The notes: generated from the sequence alone by a model not told the origin. Shown: positions 34,248 through 46,902, counted from the first letter of the stretch. The stretch is DNA of 64,000 nucleotides from Corynespora cassiicola (GCA_022059125.1 JAEUWY010000012.1:1240001-1304000), one strand, 5' to 3'. Made by a program: numbers and translations.

Positions 34248-35779
34248 ATGCCACGGTAGGTGCATACTGCATACATTATAATCCGAAGCTCTATTCTGAC
34301 CATGCGCTAGTGAAATAATAACACTACAGGCCGGCCAGTGCGGCAACAGCGTCGGCCAGCAGTTTTGGGAGCAGCTGTGCAAGGAGCACGGCATAAACCA
34401 GGACGGTAATCTCGAGGACTTTGCGACTGAAGGAGGTGACCGCAAAGATGTCTTTTTCTATCAGTCCGACGATACGCGCTATATCCCTCGTGCCATCCTT
34501 CTAGATCTTGAACCCAGAGTGCGAATTGCCCCTATGCTTCCTCGCCCGTTGGCTAACATTCATTCAGGTGCTCAATGGAATCCAGACGAGCGCGTACAAG
34601 AACATTTACAACCCTGAGAACTTTTACATTCACAAGGATGGTACCGGTGCAGGCAACAACTGGGGTGCAGGTTACAGCATGGGTGAACAGGTGCAGGAGG
34701 AGGTGCTCGACATTATAGACCGTGAAGCCGATGGTTCCGATTCGTTGGAGGGCTTCATGTTGCTACATTCTATCGCTGGAGGAACTGGCTCCGGCTTGGG
34801 CTCTTTCATGTTGGAGAGACTCAACGACCGCTTTCCGAAGAAGCTCATCCAGACATACAGCGTGTTTCCGAACACGCAGGATGGAGACATTGTCGTGCAA
34901 CCGTACAACAGTCTGCTCAGTATGCGCCGCTTAACCCAAAACGCAGATTCAGTCGTGGTTCTCGACAATGGAGCTCTTTCAAGGATCGCGGCGGACAGAC
35001 TGCATGTTCAGAACCCTACGTTCCAGCAGACTAACCAGCTTGTTTCAACCGTAATGTCTGCCAGTACGACTACACTTCGATACCCCGGTTACATGCACAA
35101 CGACCTCGTAGGCATTGTTGCATCGCTGATTCCAACTCCCCGTTGCCACTTTTTGATGACCTCGTACACGCCCTTCTCTGGTGAGAATGTCGAGCAAGCG
35201 AAAACCGTGCGAAAGACGACCGTGTTGGATGTCATGAGGCGGCTGTTGCAGCCGAAGAACAGGATGGTTTCCACCAACCCGACTAAAAAGAGCTGCTACA
35301 TGTCAATTTTGAATATCATTCAAGGAGAAGCAGACCCGACTGATGTAGGTTTATTGCACGTGTCCAATCATGAACATACTGACACAGACTAGGTTCACAA
35401 ATCCCTCTTGCGTATCCGAGAGCGTCGCCTCGCAACCTTCATCCCTTGGGGACCAGCCTCGATCCAAGTTGCCCTCACCCGCAAATCGCCTTACGTTACC
35501 TCCTCCCACCGTGTGTCCGGTCTAATGCTTGCGAATAACACTGGAATCGCTACCTTGTTCAAGCGCATTGTGGCACAATACTCCACACTCAGGAAGCGCA
35601 ACGCGTTCTTGGAGAGCTACAAGAGGGAATCACCCTTCAGGGACGGCCTGGGCGAATTTGACGAAGCCAAAGAGGTCGTACAAGGCCTGATTGATGAATA
35701 TCAAGAGGCAGAAGATCCCGACTACCTTAGCAAGGAGACAGCCCCAGGAGACGAGGAAGAAGATAAGCGCGTCGGATAA
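34248..35779 (+). CDS. Gamma-tubulin
   Basis: Exons are 34248-34255, 34311-34518, 34568-35344 and 35393-35779, giving 459 residues. Exon 1 is only 8 nt and encodes Met-Pro plus two bases of Arg; the joined N-terminus reads [20 protein letters not shown]. Gamma-tubulin nucleates microtubules at the spindle pole body as part of the gamma-tubulin complex. The GTP-binding tubulin signature GGTGSGLGS is at 143-151. The gamma rather than alpha or beta identity follows from the [26 protein letters not shown] region, [14 protein letters not shown] and the C-terminal tail lacking the Glu-rich run of alpha/beta tubulin. It is called mipA in Aspergillus and TUB4 in yeast. It follows the phosphodiesterase gene by 268 bp on the same strand. 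Confidence 0.96.
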
Positions 35780-36549
35780 ACGACTTTTGTGAAGTGAGTA
35801 TCCTGAGCTTTGGCGTTCAAAGAGGGCAACGGTGTTGGGGACAGGCGTTTGGTCTAGTTAAAATACCTAGGTAGGTCCATAGGGAATGCCAGCAATGATA
35901 CCATGGTTCGTGGGATCTGATCCCGCACCCGCAAGGCAAATCATAAATCTTTATGCATTAACTCCATTGTGTAATCACCGTTGCCAGTTGGCACGGGATG
36001 CTGAAGTACATGATTGCCATTTAACTCATCAGTCAGCAAAGTGACCATAGAAGAGTTGTCTGCAATTCAAGTTCTTAAACTTTTCAAGTTGCTGATCTCT
36101 GGGTCCTCGCTACTAGCTTATCACATGGAATTGTAGCTCAAAGGGATATTGTGGCACGTCCAGCGTCACCGCAGAGTCAGACCTTCGCAGAAGAACCTAA
36201 ATTGATTCATTCAATATTTTGTGATCATGCATCAAACTACGGGGGGAAACCACGTTTACCCTCCAGTCCTGAGGACCCGGTTAGAAGGCAATAATTCGAA
36301 GGAGCACCATATATTCACCTTTGAGATGTCAAAGAAGAGTGTCAACATTGTTCAACTGGGCAGCCTTTCACAATGTGTGTTTGGGGGGAAAAAATCCTAC
36401 AGTCTCATCTCTTCATATTTAAGAATGCGTCCCCGTGTAATATTCATCACCCAGCTGCTCGACTCATCTTTACACGACACATACAGCCACAGACTAAATC
36501 CATTTCAACGATAGACCTCAAGTAACAGATACCTAAGAATACTAGAAAG
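35780..36549. other. Intergenic between gamma-tubulin and small ORF
   Basis: AT-richer spacer. TATTTAAG lies at 36416-36423, about 127 bp before the small ORF at 36550. I see no other gene. Confidence 0.55.
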
Positions 36550-36858
36550 ATGATTCTTGGTCCACGAGGCACACTGTCCTCTGTTAGGCGGACTGTATTT
36601 CATAGAGCACCTGTGTTTGTATCACAGAAATGCAACCTCTATTTTTGTGGTCCAAAAGATGGCGCGCGACTGCCAGAGCACTACTTCATGGGTCCCGATC
36701 TCAAACGCAGGGAGGTCACCGCTGCCGTATGGCCGAAGATTGTAATGGAGAAGTATGAGAAGAAGGAGCCCAGCAAAACCAAGGATGTTACTATTCCGGT
36801 TCCGCGGGCCGATGTGGATGATCGGATCTCAACCACCGGCACTATCAAGCTGATCTAA
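36550..36858 (+). CDS. Possible small protein, 102 aa
   Basis: An uninterrupted ATG-to-stop frame with no introns. The first ~25 residues are basic and Ser/Thr-containing without acidic residues, as in a mitochondrial presequence. The rest is hydrophilic and charged (MEKYEKKEPSKTKD) and ends in GTIKLI. A TATTTAAG element lies about 127 bp upstream. I do not recognise a family. It may be a real mitochondrial small protein or a chance frame in spacer; length and composition favour the former only slightly. Confidence 0.45.
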   Translation: MILGPRGTLSSVRRTVFHRAPVFVSQKCNLYFCGPKDGARLPEHYFMGPDLKRREVTAAVWPKIVMEKYEKKEPSKTKDVTIPVPRADVDDRISTTGTIKLI

Positions 36859-37846
36859 AGTGCAGCCTCATCTTTATGTGCCGCCCAAGGCGTTCAGAAG
36901 TTGGTCCATGATTTTCCGAGAAGTTCGGCTGAAACTTCTACTTGCGAATCCGTATGTGGATCATCTCCATATCCCTTGTTTCTATGGTCAGATCCTGGAG
37001 AAGGGGCTCGCGTCTCTATCAAGGCGTTGCTATGTTATAGCCACAATGACTAGCCTCTGTGTTTATTTTATTTTTGTTTCCTTTAGAAGAAGAATAGCCA
37101 CAAACATAACCACTCAATAAAATTCCGCGTAGAACGTTGTTCGGCCCCTTACACTGATCTGATATGGCGCAATGTACTAGTCCTCCAATCATCGTCACGA
37201 GTCCTCCTCGTGGCACTGATTACAGTTAGTACTTGCTTGGCAATCGTTTTCCGACTGCAAGGATTCGCCTCACTATCCACGCCACCTGCCCCAGCCCACG
37301 ACTACGGCTCACTTCGAATCAGTCTGGTTATCAACAGTCTATGCCTGTTTGGCTTGTTCCTGCAGTCACACGCTCTTGTCAAACCACCTTTTCACTAACA
37401 AGCTATTTCCGAAAGGCTGAAAGCTCCTGAGCCGCGTTAATCCGGGTACGTAAGCCTTTCACATATGTTGTTCTTCAGGTGAAGTTGCTGTAGTGTGTTT
37501 CCCAACACTTTGGTAATAGCTCGCTGTCATCGTCTTTTCGGTAGACCACTTAGGGCAGGCCCTTTATATACTCTGGCGGTCGAGGTCGATCTATCTACTC
37601 ACAGATAGTGAAGCCTAAGCCCGCGTGCCACTAAATGGCGCACAGGGGCCGGCTTGTCTCGGGAGACACCGAGCTATCTCTTGGGACGGCCACTATTCAT
37701 AGTCTATCGTCGTCACCATTGTCACTCTTCACTTCGCTTGCTCATCATCATCAACCACTTCTTAAAACAGCTCAGCGGGCTTTTTCCATCCGCCAGCCTA
37801 ACGCAAATCTTCTCTTCTGTACCTTTTTGTCAGCATCTTCGTCATC
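36859..37846. other. Intergenic upstream of amine oxidase
   Basis: About 1 kb with no supportable gene. A TATATA-containing element near 37563-37571 lies 280 bp before the amine oxidase start and might belong to its promoter. Confidence 0.5.
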
Positions 37847-39803
37847 ATGAACATGGAGCCGAGAACTTACATACCGAACAATAGATCTTGCTCAACAAGT
37901 CCTGATAACATATCCCGTATGCAGCGGGATCTCTCTAGCTCGCCCCACCAAAAAGACCATATCGCAACGGACGGAGTATACGACCACATGATTCGCCGAG
38001 CAGCCGGACGGATACCCCACGTCTGCATCGTCGGAGCCGGTGTTGCAGGGCTTCGATGCGCAGACATCCTACTTCAGCATGGAATCAAAGTCACCATTCT
38101 CGAGGGCCGAAATCGTATCGGCGGCAGGGTACGTTATCGAAGATATGTCGTGCATATGATATCACGTGACTGACAAGGTTCCAGCTCTGTCAGAGTAGTG
38201 CTGTAGGGCATATGGTTGACTTGTAGGCCTGCACTTTTGCTTCAAGTACGTTTCTTCGAGTGCATACCGCTGATACAGATATGCAGAGGTCCCAATTGGA
38301 TTCACGGGACCGAATCAAATCCCATTCTGGACCTTGCCAAAGAAACGAATACTTTGGCAATAAGCTGGGACGGTCGACAAGCTGTATTTGACCATCTAGG
38401 CCAACGAATGCGAGAATCGGAGGCGGAAGAAAACACGGAAATTGTCTGGAATATCATCGAACAGGCGATGAAGCTTTCCAACGATGAGTCCGCTACAATA
38501 CCCGCCAGCCGTAGTCTGTTCGATTTCTTTGAGGATAAGGTGCAACAGATGTTTCCATCTGAGATGGAAGGCGATCAGCAAGCAAAACGGAAACGTGACA
38601 CCATACTCCATATGGCGGAGATGTGGGGTGCATTTGTTGGTAGCCCGATTCAAACCCAGAGCCTGAAGTACTTCTGGTTAGAAGAATGTATAGACGGGGA
38701 GAATCTCTTCGTGGCCGATACCTATCATAAGATCCTCTCAAAGATTGGTGAGCCTGTTATCAAAGGCGCCGACATCAAATTTGAGAGAAAGGTCCAAAAG
38801 ATCAAGTCCGAAGAGACTGGTGACGACCCCAGTGTCACTGTAGAGCTTGAGGGGGGCGAAATCATGAAGTTTGACGAAGTCGTGATGACGGCCCCTCTTG
38901 GATGGTTGAAGAGGAACCACGACGCTTTCGTTCCCGAAATACCCAACAGGCTCAAACAAGCAATATCGTCCATAGGATACGGACATCTCGACAAGGTTAG
39001 TCCAAGCCCCCCTTCCCCACCCTTGCTTCCCTCCTAACCCAGCTCAAAAGGTATACATCAACTTCCCAACCGCCTTCTGGAACGAATCCACCTCCACCTC
39101 CCCCTCAACCTCGACCTCGACCTCGTCCTCAAACCCTCCCCCAACCTCCCAAGACCACACCCTACCCAATGTAACCGCAACCACGGCCCCGCACCACCAA
39201 TCCGCCAACACGGCCCCCACAAACCCCAACCACTGGCCCGGCTTCACCCACTGGGCCCGCCCTCACTTCGCCCCCGAGACAAACCCCCACCACTGGAACC
39301 AAGAAGCCGTCAACCTCGCCGCCCTCCCCTCCCCCGCCGCCCACCCAACCCTCCTCTTCTACACCCACGGTCCCACCTCCAAGTTCCTCGCCTCCATCCT
39401 CGCCTCGAGCCCAGAGTCCGCGCATACCCCCCTCCTCGACGCCTTCTTCAGGCCCTACTACTCCCGCCTGCCGAATTACTCGGCCGAGGATCCGCGACAC
39501 GCCCCGCGCGCGTTCCTGGCTACGGCGTGGGCCAACGATGAGCTGGCGGGGTACGGCTCGTATGCGAATTTCCAGACGGGCTTGGAGAGGGGGGATGAGG
39601 ATGTTGAGGTTATGAGGAGGGGGTTGCCGGAGAGGGGCGTTTGGTTGGCGGGGGAGCATACGGCGCCGTTTGTGGCGTTGGGGACGGTGACGGGGGCGTG
39701 GTGGGCGGGGGAGGGGGTTGCGAGGAGGATTGTTAAGGGGTATGGGATTGAGGGAGGGGTGGGGGAGGATGGTGTTGAGAAGGCAGTTGGAAAGGCCGAG
39801 TGA
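37847..39803 (+). CDS. Flavin-containing amine (polyamine) oxidase
   Basis: Exons are 37847-38128, 38185-38222, 38287-38995 and 39051-39803, giving 593 residues. A 38-nt exon 2 restores the conserved link between IGGR and GPNWIHGT. The FAD dinucleotide-binding loop is VCIVGAGVAGLRC (GAGVAG at 63-68), followed by ILEGRNRIGGR. The C-terminal FAD motif is GVWLAGEHTAPFVALGTVTGAWWAGE. VMTAPLGWLKRN is also typical. Family members (Fms1, polyamine oxidase, LSD1-like) oxidise amines to aldehydes and H2O2. The closest functional guess is a polyamine oxidase acting on spermine or spermidine. There is no SWIRM domain, so not a histone demethylase. The start of exon 4 has a Ser/Thr-rich insert (residues ~358-372). 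There is no clear peroxisomal SKL at the end (GKAE). The strand composition flips inside exon 4 (see findings). Confidence 0.93.
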
Positions 39804-42800
39804 GTGGTCTTGGAGAGCGGTACTTTGGACCTGCAAGGTCACAACGTGGTCAAGCAAAGCTTGAGTTGGCGTCTTGTACTCGATACATGATAACGGCCCT
39901 CTGTCGTGGTAGCCTGTTATTTCTAAGATTACCGTCTCAGATGATGGACTTTTTGCCCAATGTTCCTTGCGTCGTTTCGTCGCTATCATCATCAGCGATC
40001 GGAGTACTGCAGAGTGCACACAGCGCACAGCGCATCTACACAGTACGCAGCACGCAGCAACACAACGGGTTAGCAGGCTCAATACCCCGCCTCCACTCTA
40101 CTCTTACTTCTACTCCTCTTCAAATCGCCATGCCTACACCTCGCGCGCCTTATACGGGCTAGCCTTCTTCTTGCTTACCTCCCCGCTCGCTTGCCCTTCC
40201 CTCTGCCCGCCACCCGTCTCCCTCTCCTCGGAGAACCCTATTCAAACCTCGCCCATCTTCCCGGGGGTGCCGGACCCCTCAATCACATCCATCCACGTCC
40301 CCATGACCCAAGCATGCACTCAAAACTCTGACCCCCGCGTGCCCGCCTGCCTGCTTACTTGATGTCGCCTTCTGTGTGTGCACACCTCGTATTCTCACGT
40401 CGATCCTCAATACCGACCGCCCGCAGCGTACTCCACAATTCCCGTATTGCACGTCCCGACTATCCGAGCCGAGCGCGATCAAGCACGCGCACCCCCATAT
40501 CGGTGGCATTTCTTATCACCTGTGGCGTTTTGGATTTAACTCCTTTTGCTCAGTTATCTCAGTTTTCTTCTGGCCTTGGTACGAGGAGAAAAGGGGGTTC
40601 CGCTGCATGCCAGCACGTACAGACTCGCTCGCTCCACTGTTTATGCGGGGGAAGGGAGAAAGAAGCAATGTGAAAATTTTCAGGGTCTAATGGTTAGAGT
40701 GAGGGATTAGGTGTTGTGGACATTGGCGAGCATGCATGTGAGGTGCATAGGAGGAGATTGCGAGGTGGCGAGCGCAGCGTGGGCAGTGCATGCGGCGGAG
40801 AAGGAGCCTTAGGTGGCAGAGCGCGAGAGTCAGGAGAAGGTGGTGAGGCCAGGTCATCTGTCAATTAGGTGAGTTACCGCATCCCGTAAAGCCGTATGGT
40901 CCACGACACATGCGTGTTTGTGTGGGAGAAGCCTTCCGTGATCCACAAGCAGGGCTTATCGTGGTGCCCCTTTTTCGAATTTTCAGGGTCCAATATTGAT
41001 AGAAAACCTGTTCGCTACTTGAGGTGGTCGGTGGATATGTGTGGATAAGCACGAGTGGAAGTTTGGTGCTAGCTCTTCGTATCATCATAGGACGGCGCGT
41101 CTTGGTGGACAGAACGAGCAATGTTGCGAGATGAGGCATGAACTTGGCATTTGTGAGGACAAATACGGTCTGTTGTCGGCATCGTTTCGCTTTCGAGGAG
41201 CGATTGACATAGAAGGAAAGTGTTGAGGAATCCTACCTTGAGGTATTGTCTACACATTTCGAGAGCGAAGGAATTGTGGGTATTCGCGCGAAGCGACGGC
41301 ACGGTACTTGGCAAACAAAACAACTACTCTGGTAGCACTTGCATAGTCCATGTGGTAGTGGGACTCTCAGGGCATGTTTTGACCACACTCGGCACGCCGC
41401 TGGTTTACCGCTCGGTGTTCCTCGGCGGGCACTGAAGGATTGCAATACCTGCTTCGCTCACACCGCTAAATTGAGGCAATCGCTCGGCTGAATGGCTACC
41501 ACGGTATGCGCCGGTCGATGTCTTGCAGTGCTACGCTCACATTGCGCGCTTGCCTCCTGCATACTATTGAGCGTTGACCCGGCAAAGACTATAGGTCCCG
41601 AGTCTAATGCATCAGCTAGTTCGCAATCTTGAGCGTCCACCTGATTTGATTCGGGCCACAAGCCGAGCCCACACACCGTTTCTCTCGGGATCCTGGGCTC
41701 GATAGCGAATGACGTTTGCTGTTTCAGTATCCGAGCTGGAGCCCTTTGGCCTTGCGATCGGTGTCGGCATCTGATCGTGAAGCTCGACTTGTTGCACGAG
41801 GCAGTGTTGTGGTCGGCTTGCTCTTCCACCAAACACAAGGTGCGATTCGGACAAAGCCAGGACGATCGGAGACTCCAATTTTACGGAGCCCTGCTTGGAA
41901 AACGAGTACCAAGAAGGAAGGAATCTCTGTACCCGACCGATCTAATGCACCCCACAAAGCCGGTTTTTTTGCTTTGGGAAGAATATGCTGGAAAACTTGT
42001 ACGTAAGTGGAAAGAGGGAGCATTCAAAAGTGCATCCAACCTTGAATTGCTCGGTGCACGGGACAAAGAAGATGATGGATAAGTGGGGAAAGGAGGGACG
42101 GCGGGAGGAGCAGGCCCAGGAAAGGAGATGGACACCAAGAAGAGTAAACAATGCCACGTCTAGCAGGTGGGGCCCGAGTATGAGGCCGACGGTTTGTCAA
42201 CGATGGTAAAGCCAGAAATTTCCATGCCGAGCCAAAAACCCATGGCTGGTTTGATGAATGACGATCTCCAGAGTAATGCGACGCGTGGACGGCGGCGTTA
42301 TTGCGAATGTGGACCGAGAAACTGGTGACAACTTATGGTTCAGCGAGGTAGAGGTTCTCTGGAAAAAGACCCCAATCACCATCCGAACGAACCTCACCAC
42401 TAGAAGCGTCCCATTTCCTTTAAGCGGAGCGACGAGGCTTCTCCCGTTGAAGCTAGCGTTCCCCAAGACGATGCAGCAGGGGCGTGCCGCATTCACGGCG
42501 CTAAGCATACGGCTAGCAACGCCACTGACGTAGTAGATCGAACGTTGTAATTTTTACTTCGTGGGTACGCCAGCGGACAGGTCGCTTCAGCGTTCATTTT
42601 GGCTCAGATCCATTCTCGTACAGCTCGTTAATGTGGAGCGAGTGCGCTGCAAAGCTATTGGCGTATTGTGAGCATTCCGCCGACAGTATCCACGTCGGAC
42701 TTGTAATTCTGCCGAAGTTGTCTAATCGGACCCCACATGTAATTCATCAAACGTCCGGGGACTTTGATGTGTTGACAATCGCGTGGGACGAAACAGCGAG

Positions 42801-45363
42801 CGGCATAAAATCCATGGTTCGCGATCGTGCCCACGTATGCAATAGCGGAAGGTTATCCACCATCCACAGGATGAGGCGGAAACCGCGGACGGCAAAAGGC
42901 GCACGGCAGAACACATGGCGAAAAGTATGCACGGCGCAGGGCCCGTCTGCCAGCGGTTCACGGAAGTGGCTTCTCGATGTCAAACCATCGACAAGCGCGG
43001 AGCAGGTCGAAACGAGTCGCCCTGGAAGTGGTCGGAAGTACCGTCAAGGTGCGCGCCACGGCCACGGAGACCGGTATCGGGCCATTTCCCCTTACCGAGA
43101 GTTCTATGCTTCTGTGACGGTTCAATCGTGAGAGTTGAGGGAACTCGGCCGTGCTCCACGCTAGCATTATCCATTGTGCTGCGACGATGACGGTGCCCAT
43201 GGCTTCGTGGCCCAATAAAGGCATCGGGCAGCAAAAAGGATATGTCGCGCACCCGTTTGCTCCTGGGTGCTTGAAACCTGGGAATCATCTGGGAATCATT
43301 GATGAAAATCCACGGCGCGGAACGAATCAGCGAGCGACATGTGAAGGGATTTTCTGGCCATCACCGGTTTTTCCAATACTAGCTTTCAGGGTTCAGGGCA
43401 TAGGTCAGTACGTCAGGGATGATAGGCCCGCGAGTAAGGCGTCGAGACAGGCTGGACCCTGACGAGACGGAGATCTGGCGGTTGGGACAGGGTTTTCTGG
43501 TGGGAGTCATGTTGTGGTGTAGAGGAGCGGTGACGGATTGGAGGGCTAAAGTCTTGACGTGTGGAGACGGTCGACACGGTGGTGCTGCTACGCTTCCTTC
43601 TTGGGCGGCGATATGAGACGGCTCCCAATGTGTATCTGATGTTTGACCGGCTGAAATGGAGCTTGGTGAAGTGGCCCTGTATGGCGCTTGGTGACGGCCG
43701 ATCCCATGGACTGCGACGTTGTGGTTTTCGGGGAGGGTAACCGAGATGGCGAGGCAGCCGGGTCTTGGAGGGGCACAGGAACCGAAGAGGCCCTGCATAC
43801 GCCACGGAAGGACTGCCTCAAGACTGAGTCAACGTCCGAGGAAACATGTACTCAGCTGTACTTCTCGAATCAGCAGTGACAGTAAGACATATGGCAAGCG
43901 GCAGATCGGATCTACGCTTACACAGCTGGCAGCGCGGCCAAACCACAGCCGCAAAAATAGACAGGCACAGCATCCAGCGCTGCACTACATGACGGCGATG
44001 TGTCTCAGCTCCGTCGACAACAGTCCCCCACATTGTTGCTGCTGTGCTACCTCGACCTCACCTCATCTGCCACAAACAGCGCGTTACACTGGGCCCGCAT
44101 CGAGGGGCAACTACCGCACGCACAGCGACGTAGTCTGCATGAGGACGGACAGGACGACTAGCGCCAAGGATCAACCGCCATACATGGCGGTTCCGCGAGT
44201 GGTGTGGCCGGGTCAGGGCCATGTGGATTCCTCAATGCGGCGCACCTGCGACGATCACGACTAAGGTATGAGCCCGGCGGGGCGCCAAAAGAGTTAGGCA
44301 CTTGGCGGCATGGCTGATCGGATGGAGGGCGCGAATGGCGTGGATGGGCAGCAGCCGGCTGGTCGTGTGGGAGGCGGACATGGAGGCGGGCAGGGTGGAG
44401 GTCGGCCTCATGGATGGCCGCTCAGCAGCGAGCGGGCCGGAACGAGGGCACATGGATTGGAGTGTTGAGACATGGGTTGGGGTTGAATGGGGAGTCGAGG
44501 GTGAAGAGCGGCTGTCTCGGCATTATGGGGAAGCCCACAGTTTCGACACTGGCAAGTTAGGAAGGCACGCTGGCGGACGGGGAAAGTGCGACTGCCATGG
44601 CAGACTTGGGCGGAAGCTGCGAGACGCCCGCTCGTGACTGTGCGGCCGGGGAGCGGGCGCTGCAGCTGAGCAGGTTTCGAGACAGCAGAGGCCGATTCCA
44701 TGATTCGTATGTGCTGAGTCCATGGAGCAGCCACCCAAGACAAGACCGAGCCCGTCATCCGTCCCGCTCTCCCAGTCAGGCATCATGCGGGCTGGGGCTT
44801 CGGGATACGCGAGGTCAAGCACAGCACAGGGCACGGCACGGCAAATTGCACACGAGCGGTGGGAGGGAATATTGATTCATCTTGGTATCGGGAAAAGTAG
44901 CGATCGTTGACAACCACACGTCCAGCACTTGGGTGTTGTGGCGACAAAAGAAAGATGGAAGCTCAAGGAAAACCCCGCCCACTCTTCACTTGCGGGCGCT
45001 CTGCTTGATGCAATACCCAGTGCCGCTCATCCTGTGCCCAGCCGTGCATGATCCACCGCAAAATCCCTTCATGTAACCAGCAGAAGGCGGGGGTGAGAGA
45101 AAAGAGAGAAGACTGGGGGGGTTCTTGGTCCAGTCGAAGCCACTTTTTGATCCGCGCATGCCGCCAGCGTCGTCGTCGTGGTGAGTGATGGTTGATATAT
45201 AACGCCGATAATGCTCCGTTCCCGTGGGGTAAAATAACTCCGGTGTTTGCCCTTGAAAGTTGATGCTGTCTGTGCAGACTAATCCATGTGTGCGTATATA
45301 TCATCGTCCATCTGATCGAGGCCGTCTATTTTGTCGTGATGAAGACTTGTGCTGGCCGGCGGG
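39804..45363. other. Gene-poor stretch, 5.6 kb
   Basis: I find no supportable gene. ORFs up to about 180 codons overlap on both strands without domains or exon logic. No terminal repeats, transposase or tRNA were seen. Part may be long regulatory spacer or decayed repeat. Confidence 0.55.
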
Positions 45364-45924
45364 TCATCTGCCGCCGACGGATGCTGTGCGTCCAGGGGAG
45401 ATTTCGCCGCGGCGAAGAGCCTCCTCGCGGATCAGCTTGTCGACGTGGGAGGCGGCATCGTTGGACGTCATGCCGGCAGTGAGGTAGCCATCGGCGCCGG
45501 AAAGCTCAAGGGGAGTGACGGGGCCGGGGCTGCCCATGGGATCCAGGCGTGGGCTGGTGGGCTTTGGGATGGCTCCCCTCGCCTGGCGGCTGGCGCTGGC
45601 CATGAGTTGCTGCTGGTAGAGATACATTTGCCGCTGGGCGTCCGAGTACTGCTGCCGCTGATAGGCATGGGGCGAGACGGGCGGCTGTGGGCTGTTCGGT
45701 CCTGTTGCTGGGGTAGCGGCGGCACTGGAATTCTGGGAAGCGAAGTTGGCCGGGTGGAAGCGTGGCAGAGATGGCAGCCTGAGACTGCCAGAGGCGCCAG
45801 AGGACTGGCGGGCATGAGGTGGAGGGCGGCGGGGAGCCTGAGAGGGAATGGCGAGCGAATCCATCCTCGGCGAGAGCGGCGAGCTGGTCGACGGAATGGT
45901 ACGGTCGACGGGACGAGAAGACAT
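45364..45924 (-). CDS. Conserved Ser/Pro-rich hypothetical protein
   Basis: A single-exon frame of 186 residues beginning MSSRPVDRTIPS. It is rich in Ser, Pro, Ala and Gln. Short ordered-looking blocks are LRLPSLPRFHPANF, QYSDAQRQMYLYQQQL, PTSPRLDPMGSPGPVTPLEL and a C-terminal charged helix HVDKLIREEALRRGE. This block pattern resembles, from memory, an uncharacterised protein widespread in Pezizomycotina; no function is known to me. The start at 45924 is chosen because a TATA box lies 119 bp upstream, at 46043-46050. A different frame is open from 46096 through 45506 and overlaps this gene. The SP-rich segments could be phosphorylation targets. Confidence 0.7.
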   Translation of the reverse strand: MSSRPVDRTIPSTSSPLSPRMDSLAIPSQAPRRPPPHARQSSGASGSLRLPSLPRFHPANFASQNSSAAATPATGPNSPQPPVSPHAYQRQQYSDAQRQMYLYQQQLMASASRQARGAIPKPTSPRLDPMGSPGPVTPLELSGADGYLTAGMTSNDAASHVDKLIREEALRRGEISPGRTASVGGR

Positions 45925-46042
45925 GTGCGGGTGAGGAGGTGCGGATGGACAGGGCGAGGGACGGGTCAGGATTAAATATGACGTTGGTGGGTGGGCCCTG
46001 TTTCGACTTGCCAAAGCCAAACGGCGACGAGGTTGCAGGCGA

Positions 46043-46050
46043 TTTATATA
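46043..46050 (-). promoter_or_regulatory. TATA box of the Ser/Pro-rich protein gene
   Basis: TATATAAA on the - strand, 119 bp before the start codon at 45924. It lies downstream of the ATG at 46096, which argues that translation of the overlapping frame from 46096 is not the main product. Confidence 0.5.
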
Positions 46051-46902
46051 CCCAAGAATCCAGGCTTTGCTGGGGACTGCTGGGCTTGAAGAGCAAGAGA
46101 TGGCGGCGTGCAGGATGGGGGGTCGCGGGCAGCGCAGGCGCCAGGCGAGTCTAATATATCTGGCAGCGGGAGGGTCCTGGAATGCTTGGGAATCGAGCGA
46201 CGGCCTCGGGGCGCGGGTGCATTTAATTGGAAAGGAAGGCTGCTGATCCTCCGCCTGGAGCGCGCCGTGGTGCTACACGTCCCTGAGCGGATGGGAGCGT
46301 GGGAGGCAGCCAGGAGGTGTGGACCCTGGCTTTCTACGTGCTGTGCGCTGGGAGGTTGCCCGTTGCCCGTAGCCCGTCTACTGGTGGACGGCGGCTGCTA
46401 TCGAGATGTAACGTGTGCGGCGGGCCGGGCGGGCGCAAGGTGTTTCCTGCAGCGATGGGGCCACAATCAAAATGAAATAAGCTGGAGTGCATCGACTAGT
46501 TGCAGGCTCTGGCTGGAGGGCGAGGGGGGCTCAGGAGGGAGTGGGCTGCCGTGGGCTGCCGTGGCCTTTTTAACGCGTGAACGAAGTCACCGCTGCGCGC
46601 CCTCGAGCTTTCCAAGCCTGCGCAGCACCATCGAGCGGATTCGAGGCCGCCCAACATGGCCGTTTGCCATCGTCATCCGTGTGGCGGTCCTTGGCTGGGG
46701 GCGCCGCCCGGGTGTCGTGATGAGGCCTCGCTAGCCCTGCCTGTTCGTCTAATTCGAGCCGTTCCATTGTCCAGGAGCCACGGGTGCCCATATGACGCAG
46801 CATCGTGAGGCCGATGTTCCGGGCGTTGGAGGAGCGTCGTCTCACGTGCCCTGCGACGGCGCTAACCTGCCCGGTCCCAGGTGCACCTCTGCCACTGCCG
46901 CT

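Noticed and set aside
28150..39803. Natural-product gene cluster around the methyltransferase
   Set aside because: No polyketide, peptide or terpene backbone enzyme is present; the neighbours are coatomer, gamma-tubulin and other housekeeping genes.
39162..40082. 306-codon open frame on the - strand
   Set aside because: Antisense to the last exon of the amine oxidase. The translation is Pro/Arg-rich, then Gly/Glu/Val-rich, mirroring the C-to-G composition switch.
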